Shown here in pieces: positions 1 through 6,716 of a stretch of DNA of 11,256 bases. A program made the translations under genes and the position numbers. Below the pieces are notes generated by a model, which was given only the letters and a program-made list of their open reading frames with translations, did not search any database and was not told the origin of the DNA. The first letter of the stretch is position 1. The number at the start of each line of letters is the position of its first letter. Where the stretch lies: the NCBI GenBank assembly GCA_937128785.1, contig CAKZMS010000028.1:1-11256 (forward strand). Reading direction: 5' to 3'. Source of the stretch: an uncultured Opitutaceae bacterium (GTDB taxonomy: Bacteria; Verrucomicrobiota; Verrucomicrobiia; Opitutales; Opitutaceae).

Positions 1-112
1 GGACCCGGTTGTGGACATAGCCGGTGTGCCACAGTTCCCGCATCCCCGCGTCAACGAACGGATAGCCCGTCAGCCCCTTTTGCCAGGCCGTCAGATCCGC
101 CGGATCATCGCG
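1..112 (-). pseudogene. DNA photolyase fragment (FAD-binding domain), 5' end missing, 3' end outside window
   Basis: Read on the minus strand from about position 112 to 1, the DNA encodes RDDPADLTAWQKG, then TGYPFVDAGMREL, then WHTGYVHNRV. This is the hallmark of the FAD-binding (PHR) domain of the cryptochrome/photolyase family, which repairs UV pyrimidine dimers using light; E. coli PhrB has the related TGYPIVDAAMRQL and TGWMHNRL. The frame is open to the left edge, so the C-terminus lies outside. Upstream of about position 112 the frame runs antisense to a HAD hydrolase gene and no longer resembles photolyase; an ATG at 136-134 is in frame but would delete the whole antenna-binding N-terminal domain and much of the FAD domain. 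I therefore call it a broken gene or an assembly junction. The family call is confident; the subclass (CPD class I-like) is less so. Confidence 0.85.
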
Positions 113-544
113 CTTGCCCACGACATGTTGGACCATCCCGTGGACATGCTGGAGGGCGTGCCTGAAACCGTTTCGGCCCTCGCCGGTGACTACCATCTGC
201 TGGTCATCACCAAGGGCGACCTGCGCGACCAGTCCCGCAAATACCGCCTTTCCGAGCTCGATCCCCACTTCGCCGAATTGGAGGTCGTCACGGAGAAGGA
301 TCCCGCAACCTATGATCGCATCCTCAAACGCCACCGCATCGATCCAGATGAGTTCCTGATGGTGGGCAACTCGATCAAGAGCGACATCCTGCCGGTGCTC
401 GATATTGGGGCGCACGCCGCCCATGTACCTTATCCGCACACGTGGGTGCTCGATGAAGCCGACCGCGAACCCGCCGGACCGCGGTTTCATGCACTTAACG
501 GTATTGCCGACCTTCCCGACCTTCTGCGACGGTTGGCTGGATGA
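11..544 (+). CDS. HAD-superfamily hydrolase, N-terminally truncated
   Basis: The C-terminal part of a haloacid-dehalogenase-like phosphatase. Homology appears to begin near position 92 (QIRRIIALAHDML). Visible are motif II (LLVITKGD), a likely motif III lysine (RKYRLSELD) and motif IV (FLMVGNSIKSD), plus the conserved DILPVLDIGAHAAHVPY stretch that follows it in YjjG-like members. The N-terminal DxDxT nucleophile motif and most of the cap domain, roughly 100 residues, are absent. The nominal GTG start at 11 is not credible: residues encoded by 11-91 are the antisense of the photolyase fragment, and the frame is open to the window edge. As it stands the product would lack the nucleophile aspartate and be inactive. 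It ends 50 bp before glgA on the same strand. Substrate unknown. Confidence 0.75.
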   Translation: MDIAGVPQFPHPRVNERIARQPLLPGRQIRRIIALAHDMLDHPVDMLEGVPETVSALAGDYHLLVITKGDLRDQSRKYRLSELDPHFAELEVVTEKDPATYDRILKRHRIDPDEFLMVGNSIKSDILPVLDIGAHAAHVPYPHTWVLDEADREPAGPRFHALNGIADLPDLLRRLAG

Positions 545-594
545 CGTCTCCTCGTCTCCGTCACTTCACCCGCCTTCCAGCCTGATCCTAGTCC

Positions 595-2070
595 GTGCCT
601 CCGCTAAAAGTTCTTTTCGTCTCCCCTGAAGTAGATCCGTTTGTCAAAGTCGGCGGACTCGCCGATATGGTGGGATCATTGCCCAAAGTGCTCGCCGAGC
701 GCGGGCACGATGTGCGGGTGGTTTGCCCGGCCTACGGCAGCATCAAAATCGACGAGGACTTCGTCGCCCGCGATGAACCTCTCGGTGTCGACGTCGGCGT
801 GGCGGCCCACTGGGGCAAGACCTGGCAGACGCACCTGCCCGATTCGAAAGTGCCCCTGTATTGTCTGGAGCACGCGCAGTTTTTTGACCGCCCCGAGGTC
901 TACGCCGGACCGTGGGGCGACCATCCCGACAACGATCTCCGGTTCACCTTCCTCTGCCGCGGGGCCCTCACCCTTTGCCAGCAGCTGGGTTGGATTCCGG
1001 ATGTGGTGCACTGCCACGATTGGACCACCGGTTTTATTCCGCTGATGCTGAACACCACGCTACGCGACACCCCGATCGGCCGCGCCGCCACCGTATTCAC
1101 CATCCACAATCTTGAGCACCAAGGCTACTGCGACCAGCGCGCACTGGATTTCGCCCGCATTCCGGTCGCGGAGTTCCGACCCGACAGCACCGAGTCCCAC
1201 GGCAAGGTGAACATGATGAAGGCGGGGCTCTATCACTCGACCAAGATCACCACGGTGAGCCCCACCTACGCCGAAGAAATCAAGGCACCGGCGGGCGGCT
1301 TCGGACTCGACAGCGTCCTGCGTTTTCGCGCGGCGGATCTGGTGGGCATCGTAAACGGCATCGACACTTCCATCTGGAATCCTGCCATCGATTCCAAGAT
1401 CCCCGCGACCTACACGGCGGCCGACCTCACAGGCAAGGCAGCCTGCAAGGCCGCCCTCCAAAAACAACTCGGTCTCGCCGTCGATGAGAACGTGGCGTTG
1501 TTCGGCGTGGTGTCGCGATTCGCCACGCAAAAGGGCCTCGATCTGCTCGCCCAATGTCTGCCCAGCGTACTCGAAGGCATGCACGTGCAGTTTGCCGTGC
1601 TCGGCAGCGGCGACGGCGCGCTCGAAGCGATGTTCCGCAATACCGCGGCCCGATTCCCGCAGAAACTCGGACTGCATGTCGGGTTCAACGCTCAACTCGC
1701 CAAACTCATTCAGGCGGGCTCCGACTTCTTCGCCATGCCCAGCCGCGCCGAGCCCTGCGGCCTCACGCAGCTCTACGCCATGCGCTACGGCACCCCGCCC
1801 CTCGTGCGGGCAACCGGCGGCTTGATCGACACCGTCGACCAATACGAAGACACCAGCCCCGCGACCGGCACCGGCTTCAAATTCGAAGATGCCACCGCGC
1901 TCGCTCTGGCCAATACCATCGGGTGGGCCTGTGCGACCTACTACGATCGCCCCGACGATTACCGCCAGCTCCAGCAAAACGGCATGGCCCAGGACTTCAG
2001 CTGGGGCGCATCCGCCGACGGTTATCTCGACGTCTACCGCTGGGCCATCAAAGCGCGCCGCGGCGAGTAA
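595..2070 (+). CDS. glgA: Glycogen (starch) synthase, ADP-glucose dependent, GT5
   Basis: Transfers glucose from ADP-glucose to the non-reducing end of an alpha-1,4-glucan; cytoplasmic, glycogen pathway. The 491-residue product has the usual length and two GT-B Rossmann halves. The ADP-glucose-binding loop KVGGLADM is at residues 18-25 (usually KxGGLADV). VHCHDWTTGFIPL, TIHNLEHQGY and VGIVNGID follow in the expected order. The C-terminal half has SRFATQKGLDLL and the catalytic-site block SRAEPCGLTQLYAMRYG (Glu about 386) followed by RATGGLIDTV. The start is GTG at 595, giving the expected beginning PPLKVLFVSPEV; no Shine-Dalgarno sequence is seen, and the upstream 25 bases are pyrimidine-rich. 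The gene lies 50 bp after the HAD remnant and only 16 bp from the stop of the convergent terC-like gene. No other glg genes are in the window. Confidence 0.97.
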   Translation: MPPLKVLFVSPEVDPFVKVGGLADMVGSLPKVLAERGHDVRVVCPAYGSIKIDEDFVARDEPLGVDVGVAAHWGKTWQTHLPDSKVPLYCLEHAQFFDRPEVYAGPWGDHPDNDLRFTFLCRGALTLCQQLGWIPDVVHCHDWTTGFIPLMLNTTLRDTPIGRAATVFTIHNLEHQGYCDQRALDFARIPVAEFRPDSTESHGKVNMMKAGLYHSTKITTVSPTYAEEIKAPAGGFGLDSVLRFRAADLVGIVNGIDTSIWNPAIDSKIPATYTAADLTGKAACKAALQKQLGLAVDENVALFGVVSRFATQKGLDLLAQCLPSVLEGMHVQFAVLGSGDGALEAMFRNTAARFPQKLGLHVGFNAQLAKLIQAGSDFFAMPSRAEPCGLTQLYAMRYGTPPLVRATGGLIDTVDQYEDTSPATGTGFKFEDATALALANTIGWACATYYDRPDDYRQLQQNGMAQDFSWGASADGYLDVYRWAIKARRGE

Positions 2071-2086
2071 CGTCGGACGGACGGAG

Positions 2087-2839
2087 TCACCGGTAAGGCT
2101 GGTTGAGCGCGACCGGCTGCTTGGCCTTGGCTTTGGCGCGGAGGCGAAGATTCAACATCTCAACCATGAAGGCAAAAGCCATGGCGAAGTAGATGTAACC
2201 TTTCGGGATGTGCTGGTGGAATCCTTCCGCGACCAACATCACGCCGATGAGGATGAGAAAACTCAGGGCCAGCATTTTGAGCGTGGGGTGCCGGTTGACG
2301 AAATCGCTGATCGATTTCGCCGACCATAGCATGATGCCCATCGCGATCACCACGGCGGCCACCATCACGGCAAGATAATCAGCCATGCCGACCGCGGTGA
2401 TCACCGAGTCGAGCGAGAATACGACGTCCAGAATCAGAATCTGGATCACCACGCTTTGAAACGTCGCGGTTTTCATGCCGCTGGTCGCGTGGCCATCTTC
2501 GCCTTCAAGTTTTTCGTGAATTTCGAAGACGCTCTTACCAATTAAAAATAGTCCGCCAAACAGTATGATCAGGTCCTTGCCCGACATGGCGTGATCGACG
2601 ATCGGGAGGGTAAACAGCGGCGCCGTAAGCTTCATCAGCCAGGAGATGCTCATGAGCAGCAGAATCCGCATGACCATCGCGAGGATCAGGCCGACCTTGC
2701 GCGCCTTATCCTGCTGATCGGGGGGCAGCTTACCCGCCAGGATCGAAATGAAGATGATGTTATCGATGCCGAGCACGACCTCCAGGGCCGTCAAAGTCAG
2801 CAGGGAGATCCAGATCTGCGGGTCGGCCATCCATTCCAT
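2087..2839 (-). CDS. TerC-family integral membrane protein
   Basis: A 250-residue polytopic membrane protein of the TerC family, whose members are linked to tellurite resistance and, in characterised cases, to metal (manganese) export or metalation of secreted proteins. The family signature is clear: TALEVVLGIDNIIFISIL at about 18-34 with the intramembrane acidic Asp26, and its inverted-repeat counterpart VVFSLDSVITAVGM at about 139-152 with Asp144. About seven hydrophobic segments are visible; a charged loop (EIHEKLEGEDGHATSGMK) lies in the middle and the C-terminus is basic (RLRAKAKAK). The first ATG (2839) is preferred because homologues begin MEW-x-DP; the Met at residue 4 is the alternative. 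No Shine-Dalgarno sequence. It lies 33 bp downstream of the AEC permease gene and is probably co-transcribed with it. The transported ion cannot be told from sequence. Confidence 0.92.
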   Translation of the reverse strand: MEWMADPQIWISLLTLTALEVVLGIDNIIFISILAGKLPPDQQDKARKVGLILAMVMRILLLMSISWLMKLTAPLFTLPIVDHAMSGKDLIILFGGLFLIGKSVFEIHEKLEGEDGHATSGMKTATFQSVVIQILILDVVFSLDSVITAVGMADYLAVMVAAVVIAMGIMLWSAKSISDFVNRHPTLKMLALSFLILIGVMLVAEGFHQHIPKGYIYFAMAFAFMVEMLNLRLRAKAKAKQPVALNQPYR

Positions 2840-2872
2840 GGTGGGTCAGCCAGAGCCAAGCAGCCCCCCGCG

Positions 2873-3826
2873 TCAATCGATCCAAGCGAGACCCAATCGC
2901 AGCCACAACGGAATCGCGATCAGACTCACCGCCGTCGTGCCCACCACGACCTGCACCGCCGTCAGCGGCTGTCCGCCGTAGTGCCGGGCGATGAGGATCG
3001 GGATGATTCCCGCGGGCATCGCGGCCTCGACCAGCATGACGCGCTTCAGTTCAAGACTGATCGGCAGCACTTTCGCCAGCGCCAAAAATACCGCGGGGAA
3101 CAACACCAACCGCAATGCACACGCCGCCGGCGTTACCCGGGCCGAGAGCAACTGTGAGGGTTTACGCAGGGTCTCCGACAAGGCCGATCCGATCGCAATC
3201 AAGCCCACCGGGATCGCGCAGGCCGCGGCCATTCCGATCGTCGTATCCACCGCCTCCGGCATCACCGCATCAAGATCGAGCAGGTTGCCGATTCCGGCGG
3301 CGACCAGTCCGATAACCGGCCCACTGATCAGCCGCCGCCAGCCATCCCGCAGAGAGAGGCCCGACAATACCAACACCCCGACGGTCCAGATCGCGACTTC
3401 ACAGCCGACGTTGTGCACCAACAGAACGCCGATGCTTTCGGGACCAAACAACGACTCCATCAACGGAATCGGAATGTAGCCAAAGTTAAAAATGCCGACC
3501 GCAAACGCGAACGTGCGCAGGCCCTTGCCTTTGGAAAACCCGAGGAACCGGCCGATCCACCACGCCGCGAGAATGCCACCGGCCATCGTGCCATACCCCA
3601 CCAGCGGCGGCCAAAATACATTCCGGGGATCAGCCAAGGCGGCATTGCCCAACACGTTTTTGAAGATCAACGCCGGATAGAGCACGTTGACCACCAACTT
3701 CAGCAGACTGCTGTCCGCTTCGGCCGACAGCCACCCCAATGCCCGCGCCAATGACCCCAGCGCGATCAATGCAAAGACCGGAGCAATGAGCCCGAGGAGT
3801 TCGAAATAAGTTGGCACCGCCCCCAC
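2873..3826 (-). CDS. AEC-family (auxin efflux carrier-like) transporter
   Basis: A permease of up to 317 residues in the AEC family, whose bacterial members carry small organic acids such as malate or malonate; substrate unknown here. The N-terminus (LLGLIAPVFALIALGSLARALGWL) is typical. Next comes the conserved LLKLVVNVLYPALIFKNVL helix. The glycine-rich helices GYGTMAGGILAAWW and FNFGYIPIPLMESLFG follow, and the C-terminal half repeats the same arrangement with AMPAGIIPILIARHYGG. About ten membrane segments are visible and there is no soluble domain. The start is uncertain: an in-frame stop lies at 3859-3857, leaving GTG at 3826 or GTG at 3817 (product beginning PTYFELL); neither has a convincing ribosome-binding site. 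The stop codon is 33 bp before the terC-like gene on the same strand, suggesting a two-gene membrane-transport operon. Confidence 0.9.
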   Translation of the reverse strand: MGAVPTYFELLGLIAPVFALIALGSLARALGWLSAEADSSLLKLVVNVLYPALIFKNVLGNAALADPRNVFWPPLVGYGTMAGGILAAWWIGRFLGFSKGKGLRTFAFAVGIFNFGYIPIPLMESLFGPESIGVLLVHNVGCEVAIWTVGVLVLSGLSLRDGWRRLISGPVIGLVAAGIGNLLDLDAVMPEAVDTTIGMAAACAIPVGLIAIGSALSETLRKPSQLLSARVTPAACALRLVLFPAVFLALAKVLPISLELKRVMLVEAAMPAGIIPILIARHYGGQPLTAVQVVVGTTAVSLIAIPLWLRLGLAWID

Positions 3827-4017
3827 GCCAAGGACGCGGGCGTGCTTCGGCGAGACCTAAGTCAGCGAGCATGGCCTCAATCCATCCCAACACCGCGCCC
3901 GGCTTGTCCGCGAAGGCGGGCGGTCGAGCCCTATCTTCATTCCAGCCTATCCGCTGCGCGCTCGCGGCACGCTGTTTCTTGATACTTGGAACTTGTCACT
4001 TGGAACTTCGCGGGGCG
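3827..4017. other. Intergenic stretch with 14-bp-period direct repeat
   Basis: This 191-bp spacer separates the flavoprotein stop from the AEC start, both on the minus strand, so it should hold the AEC promoter. No convincing -10/-35 pair stands out. The only clear structure is at 3984-4008: two copies of ACTTGGAACTT with a 14-bp period (3984-3994 and 3998-4008), directly beside the flavoprotein stop. No small gene is supported; the open frames here are shadows of neighbouring genes. Confidence 0.6.
3984..4008. repeat. Two-copy tandem direct repeat, 14-bp period
   Basis: ACTTGGAACTT occurs at 3984-3994 and again, identically, at 3998-4008. Each unit also contains a short imperfect palindrome around GGAA. 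It lies 10 bp past the end of the minus-strand flavoprotein gene. There is no T-tract, so it is not an obvious terminator; a dispersed intergenic repeat or a regulator-binding pair for the AEC gene are both possible. Confidence 0.6.
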
Positions 4018-5250
4018 CTAAGCGTCCCGGGCCGCCGCTTTTCCCGCCAGATGCCCAGTGGTCCAGGCCGACTGAAAATTGAACCCACCCGTGATCCCAT
4101 CGATATCGAGCACCTCGCCGGCAAAGTGCAGTCCCGGGCACTTACGGCTTTCCATGCGTTTGAAATCGACCTCCTTCAATCGCACGCCGCCGCACGTTAC
4201 AAACTCCTCCTTGTTCATGCTCTTGCCGGTGACCTGAAAGGCACTGCCCGCCACCGCCGCCGCCAGCGCGTTCAATCCCGCCTTCGGCAGATTCACCCAC
4301 ATGGTGCCCTCCGCGATATCGGCCGCCTGCACCAACCGTTCCCAAAGCCGACCCGGCAACCCCAGCGGGTTGGCATTAGGAATCTGTTTCTTGCCGAGCG
4401 CTCCCCGCCCCTCACCAAGTTGCTCCCGCAGGCGTTGTTCGTTGGCATCACCGCTCCAAGCGACTCTCACCTCGAACCGATAATCGTGGGCGGCCAGCTC
4501 GCGGGCTCCCCAGGCCGACAGTCGCAGGATCCCGGGACCGCTCAGTCCCCAATGGGTCACCAACACCGGGCCTCGTTCCCGCAGTTTCGTGCCGGGCACC
4601 CAGACCTCCGCCTCAGGCACCGACAGACCCTCGATACCCGTCAGACGCTCATCTTCGATTTGAAACGTGAAAAGCGACGGCGCCAGAGACTCGATCGTAT
4701 GACCCAGGGACTCCGCCATGGCGTGCCCCCCCGATCCTCGATTGCCGCCGGTGGTGATGATCACGCGATCAAACCGCTCCACGTTGCCGTCGCCCAAAGT
4801 GAGTTGAAATTCGGTTTCGGCGGAACCTTCCAGCGCCCGCACCGGGGTCCGCATGCGCACGGCCACCGCCAACTCCGCCACCGCATGCTGCAGGCAATCC
4901 ACAATCGTGCTCGAGTCATCGGTCGTGGGAAACATCCGCCCAGCGGCTTCGGTTTTCAGGTCCACCCCCCGCGCGGCAAACCAGGCAATCGTTTCCCGGG
5001 GTCCGAATTGATGCAACGGCCCGATGAGCTCCCGCGATCCCCGCGGATACCGTTTTACGAGCTCCCGGGGTTCGAAACACGCATGCGTGGTGTTGCACCG
5101 TCCGCCACCCGAGATCCGGACCTTGGCCAGCGTATGCGCCGTGGCCTCGAAGAGCACCACCTTGGCCGCCCGGTCGGTTTCCGCTGCAGTGATTGCCGCA
5201 AAATACCCCGCGGCCCCTCCGCCAATGATTGCGATTCGTCTCGGATCCAT
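4018..5250 (-). CDS. HI0933/YhiN-family FAD-dependent oxidoreductase
   Basis: A 410-residue flavoprotein of the HI0933/YhiN (BaiN-like) family, predicted to bind FAD non-covalently; the reaction of most members is unknown. The N-terminal Rossmann dinucleotide-binding motif IAIIGGGAAGYFAA (about 6-19) is intact. The family-specific block VRISGGGRCNTTH is at 44-56, followed by GPRETIAWFAARGV and GRMFPTTDDSSTIVDCL. The middle holds RVIITTGGNRGSGGHAMAES and VLVTHWGLSGPGIL, and the C-terminal FAD-contact block GEVLDIDGITGGFNFQSAW is at about 378-396. Length is normal for the family. Its ATG (5250-5248) is only 14 bp from the proposed GTG start of the divergent metallopeptidase, so promoter elements must overlap coding sequence. 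No Shine-Dalgarno sequence is seen. Confidence 0.94.
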   Translation of the reverse strand: MDPRRIAIIGGGAAGYFAAITAAETDRAAKVVLFEATAHTLAKVRISGGGRCNTTHACFEPRELVKRYPRGSRELIGPLHQFGPRETIAWFAARGVDLKTEAAGRMFPTTDDSSTIVDCLQHAVAELAVAVRMRTPVRALEGSAETEFQLTLGDGNVERFDRVIITTGGNRGSGGHAMAESLGHTIESLAPSLFTFQIEDERLTGIEGLSVPEAEVWVPGTKLRERGPVLVTHWGLSGPGILRLSAWGARELAAHDYRFEVRVAWSGDANEQRLREQLGEGRGALGKKQIPNANPLGLPGRLWERLVQAADIAEGTMWVNLPKAGLNALAAAVAGSAFQVTGKSMNKEEFVTCGGVRLKEVDFKRMESRKCPGLHFAGEVLDIDGITGGFNFQSAWTTGHLAGKAAARDA

Positions 5251-5264
5251 GGTTCAACCAACCC

Positions 5265-5636
5265 GTGACGTTTGCGGAGCTGAAAGCAATAGCCGACCAC
5301 GAAGTCGCCACCACCCTCGACGAGCTGCCGGACGAACTACGGGCCCTGGCAGAACGCATCCCCGTGCTCCACCACCACCTGCCCTCCGCCGAGATCCTCG
5401 GCGAGCAGTTCGAGCCCGACATCCTGGGAATGTTCGTGGGTCCTCCCCACAGCGAGACCGGCGGCGACACCAATGACATGCCCTCGCAAATACTGCTGTT
5501 TCTCGGCAATCTCTGGGAATTTGCGGAGGCCGATCGCCAGATCTTCGCCGACGAAGTCCACATCACCTACCTGCACGAACTGGGACACTACTTCGGCTGG
5601 GACGAAGACGATCTGGCCGCGCGGGACTTGGACTGA
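5265..5636 (+). CDS. Small zinc metallopeptidase, DUF1025/zincin-like family
   Basis: A compact acidic protein (123 residues from GTG 5265) of the zincin-like family PF06262 (formerly DUF1025). The zinc-binding and catalytic motif HELGHYFGWDEDDL is near the C-terminus (about 104-117): two histidines and the catalytic Glu, with downstream Gly, Asp and Glu typical of the family's HExxHxxGxxED pattern. Ahead of it are PPDILG-like (EPDILGMFVG) and ILLFLGNLWEFA blocks, the latter matching the family's I-x-x-Y/F-x-x-L-x strand region. Physiological substrates are not known. Start choice: the frame is open from TTG at 5229, but homologues begin with a short TFxEL segment, so GTG 5265 (VTFAELKA) is preferred; the TTG start would overlap the divergent flavoprotein gene by 22 bp. 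No signal peptide; probably cytoplasmic. Confidence 0.88.
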   Translation: MTFAELKAIADHEVATTLDELPDELRALAERIPVLHHHLPSAEILGEQFEPDILGMFVGPPHSETGGDTNDMPSQILLFLGNLWEFAEADRQIFADEVHITYLHELGHYFGWDEDDLAARDLD

Positions 5637-5654
5637 AGGTCGGCCGGAGAGGGT

Positions 5655-5782
5655 AAAAGGGGTCGGTGTCGTTAAAATGTGAATGGAGCCCGACAGGGCA
5701 GAATTCACATTTTCCGACCCGACCCCTTTTCGGGTCCGTCGGCGTCCCTGGGCTGCATTCACATTTTAACGACACCGACCCC
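5655..5782. repeat. REP/MITE-like composite palindromic element
   Basis: The left arm 5659-5685 (beginning GGGGTCGGTGTCG) is a perfect 27-bp inverted repeat of 5756-5782. A third, diverged copy of the right-arm sequence lies inside at 5703-5730 (ATTCACATTTT, then CCGACCCCTTTT); it pairs with 5655-5684. The loop between left arm and inner copy holds a small stem, GCCC-GACA-GGGC (5688-5699). So one inverted and two direct copies of the same roughly 26-bp unit fill the metallopeptidase-SYLF spacer. This layout resembles repetitive extragenic palindromes moved by REP-associated tyrosine (Y1/RAYT) transposases; no transposase is in the window, so that link is inference. The transcript would form a strong hairpin and could also end or stabilise mRNA. 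Confidence 0.8.
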
Positions 5783-5898
5783 GCCCTTCTCGGCTCGACT
5801 CACAGAGCTTTTGCGCGGTTAAAGATGGAACATCCCCCACAATTCGGCATTCCAATGGACGGAGTCCCGTGCATAGTGCGGGATAGATCCTTTTCGAT

Positions 5899-6582
5899 AT
5901 GAAGCGTTTTATCCTCCTCGCCCTCGCCTTCACGGCCACCGCACTTGCTGTGCAGGCCGATCGCGCCCTGCCCCGCAAAGACTACGTCACGCGCGTGGAA
6001 TCCTGCGAAGCGATCATCCGCGAATTCCAATATGACCCCGCCACCCGCATTCCCGCGGAGGTCCTCCAGGCCGCGAAAACGATCGTAATCACCAACCAGT
6101 TCAAGGCCGGTTTTATTTTCGGCGTGAAGGACGGATACGGCGTTGTGCTCTCCAAGCGACCCGACGGCACCTGGGGGCTCCCCGCATTCGTCAACGCCGG
6201 TGAAGCCAGCTTCGGCCTGCAACTCGGCGCCAACGCCATCGAGACCGTTCTCATCATCACGGATGAGTCCGTCCAACCCCTGCTCTATAAAAACAAGTTC
6301 AACGTGGGCGTGGACGCCAAGGCCATCGCGGGACCGAGTGTCGCCGAGGCCGAGAAGGTCACCAAGATGCTCAAGGAAGCGCCCATTCTGGTCTACACCA
6401 AGAAGAAGGGGCTCTTCGCCGGAGCGACCGTGAAAGCGGGATGGCTCTCCGCCAACAACCGCGGCAACCGCGCCTTCTACAACACCCGCTACTCCATGCC
6501 GGAGATCCTGGTCGGGGATTGGATTCCTACCCAGCCTGAGGTGGAACCCCTCCGCGACTACATCGGCCAGATCACGCGCTGA
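5899..6582 (+). CDS. Secreted SYLF-domain (Ysc84/YSC84-like) lipid-binding protein
   Basis: A 227-residue protein with an N-terminal signal peptide (MKRFILLALAFTATALAVQA, cleavage likely after QA near residue 20) followed by one SYLF domain. This domain binds phosphoinositides and actin in eukaryotes; in bacteria the proteins are periplasmic or envelope-associated and poorly understood. Typical blocks are seen: EVLQAAKTIVI, KAGFIFGVKDGYGVVL, GLPAFVNAGEASFGLQLG, TVLIITDESVQPLLYKNKF, and the FNVGVDAKAIAGP strand. ATG 5899 is chosen because it begins a clean signal peptide; there is no Shine-Dalgarno sequence. The gene stands alone, preceded by the REP-like element and followed 27 bp later by an intrinsic terminator. 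An envelope stress role is possible but not shown by the sequence. Confidence 0.92.
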   Translation: MKRFILLALAFTATALAVQADRALPRKDYVTRVESCEAIIREFQYDPATRIPAEVLQAAKTIVITNQFKAGFIFGVKDGYGVVLSKRPDGTWGLPAFVNAGEASFGLQLGANAIETVLIITDESVQPLLYKNKFNVGVDAKAIAGPSVAEAEKVTKMLKEAPILVYTKKKGLFAGATVKAGWLSANNRGNRAFYNTRYSMPEILVGDWIPTQPEVEPLRDYIGQITR

Positions 6583-6609
6583 GCGTTTTCGAACCCGACC
6601 CAATTCTTC

Positions 6610-6637
6610 GCCCGGACCGCGCGTCCGGGCTTTGTTG
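6610..6637 (+). terminator. Rho-independent terminator after the SYLF gene
   Basis: GCCCGGAC (6610-6617) and GTCCGGGC (6623-6630) form a perfect 8-bp GC-rich stem with loop CGCGC, followed by TTTGTTG. It begins 27 bp after the SYLF stop codon, the expected place. Confidence 0.8.
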
Positions 6638-6716
6638 TGGTCTCAATAGTTCAAGCCCGTCAGCGCGGGTAGAGCGAGCGTACGAAACCCCACCCCAACG
6701 GGGCCGGGAGGGATTG

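Noticed and set aside
1060..1977. Open frame of 305 codons on the minus strand within glgA
   Set aside because: It is antisense to a clear GT5 glycogen synthase and has no recognisable domain.
3811..5268. Open frame of 485 codons on the plus strand antisense to the flavoprotein gene
   Set aside because: It resembles no protein family, is rich in Arg, Pro and His as expected of antisense GC-rich DNA, and lies opposite a complete, motif-verified flavoprotein gene.
5666..5902. Small open frames on both strands beginning MSLKCE (plus strand from 5666, minus strand from 5775)
   Set aside because: The identical starts come from the inverted repeat of the palindromic element; they are a symmetry artefact, not genes.
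6690..6716. Possible terminator for the minus-strand SET-CinA gene (CCCCAACGGGG near 6690-6710)
   Set aside because: The stem is only four base pairs and the following bases on the minus strand lack a good T-tract.
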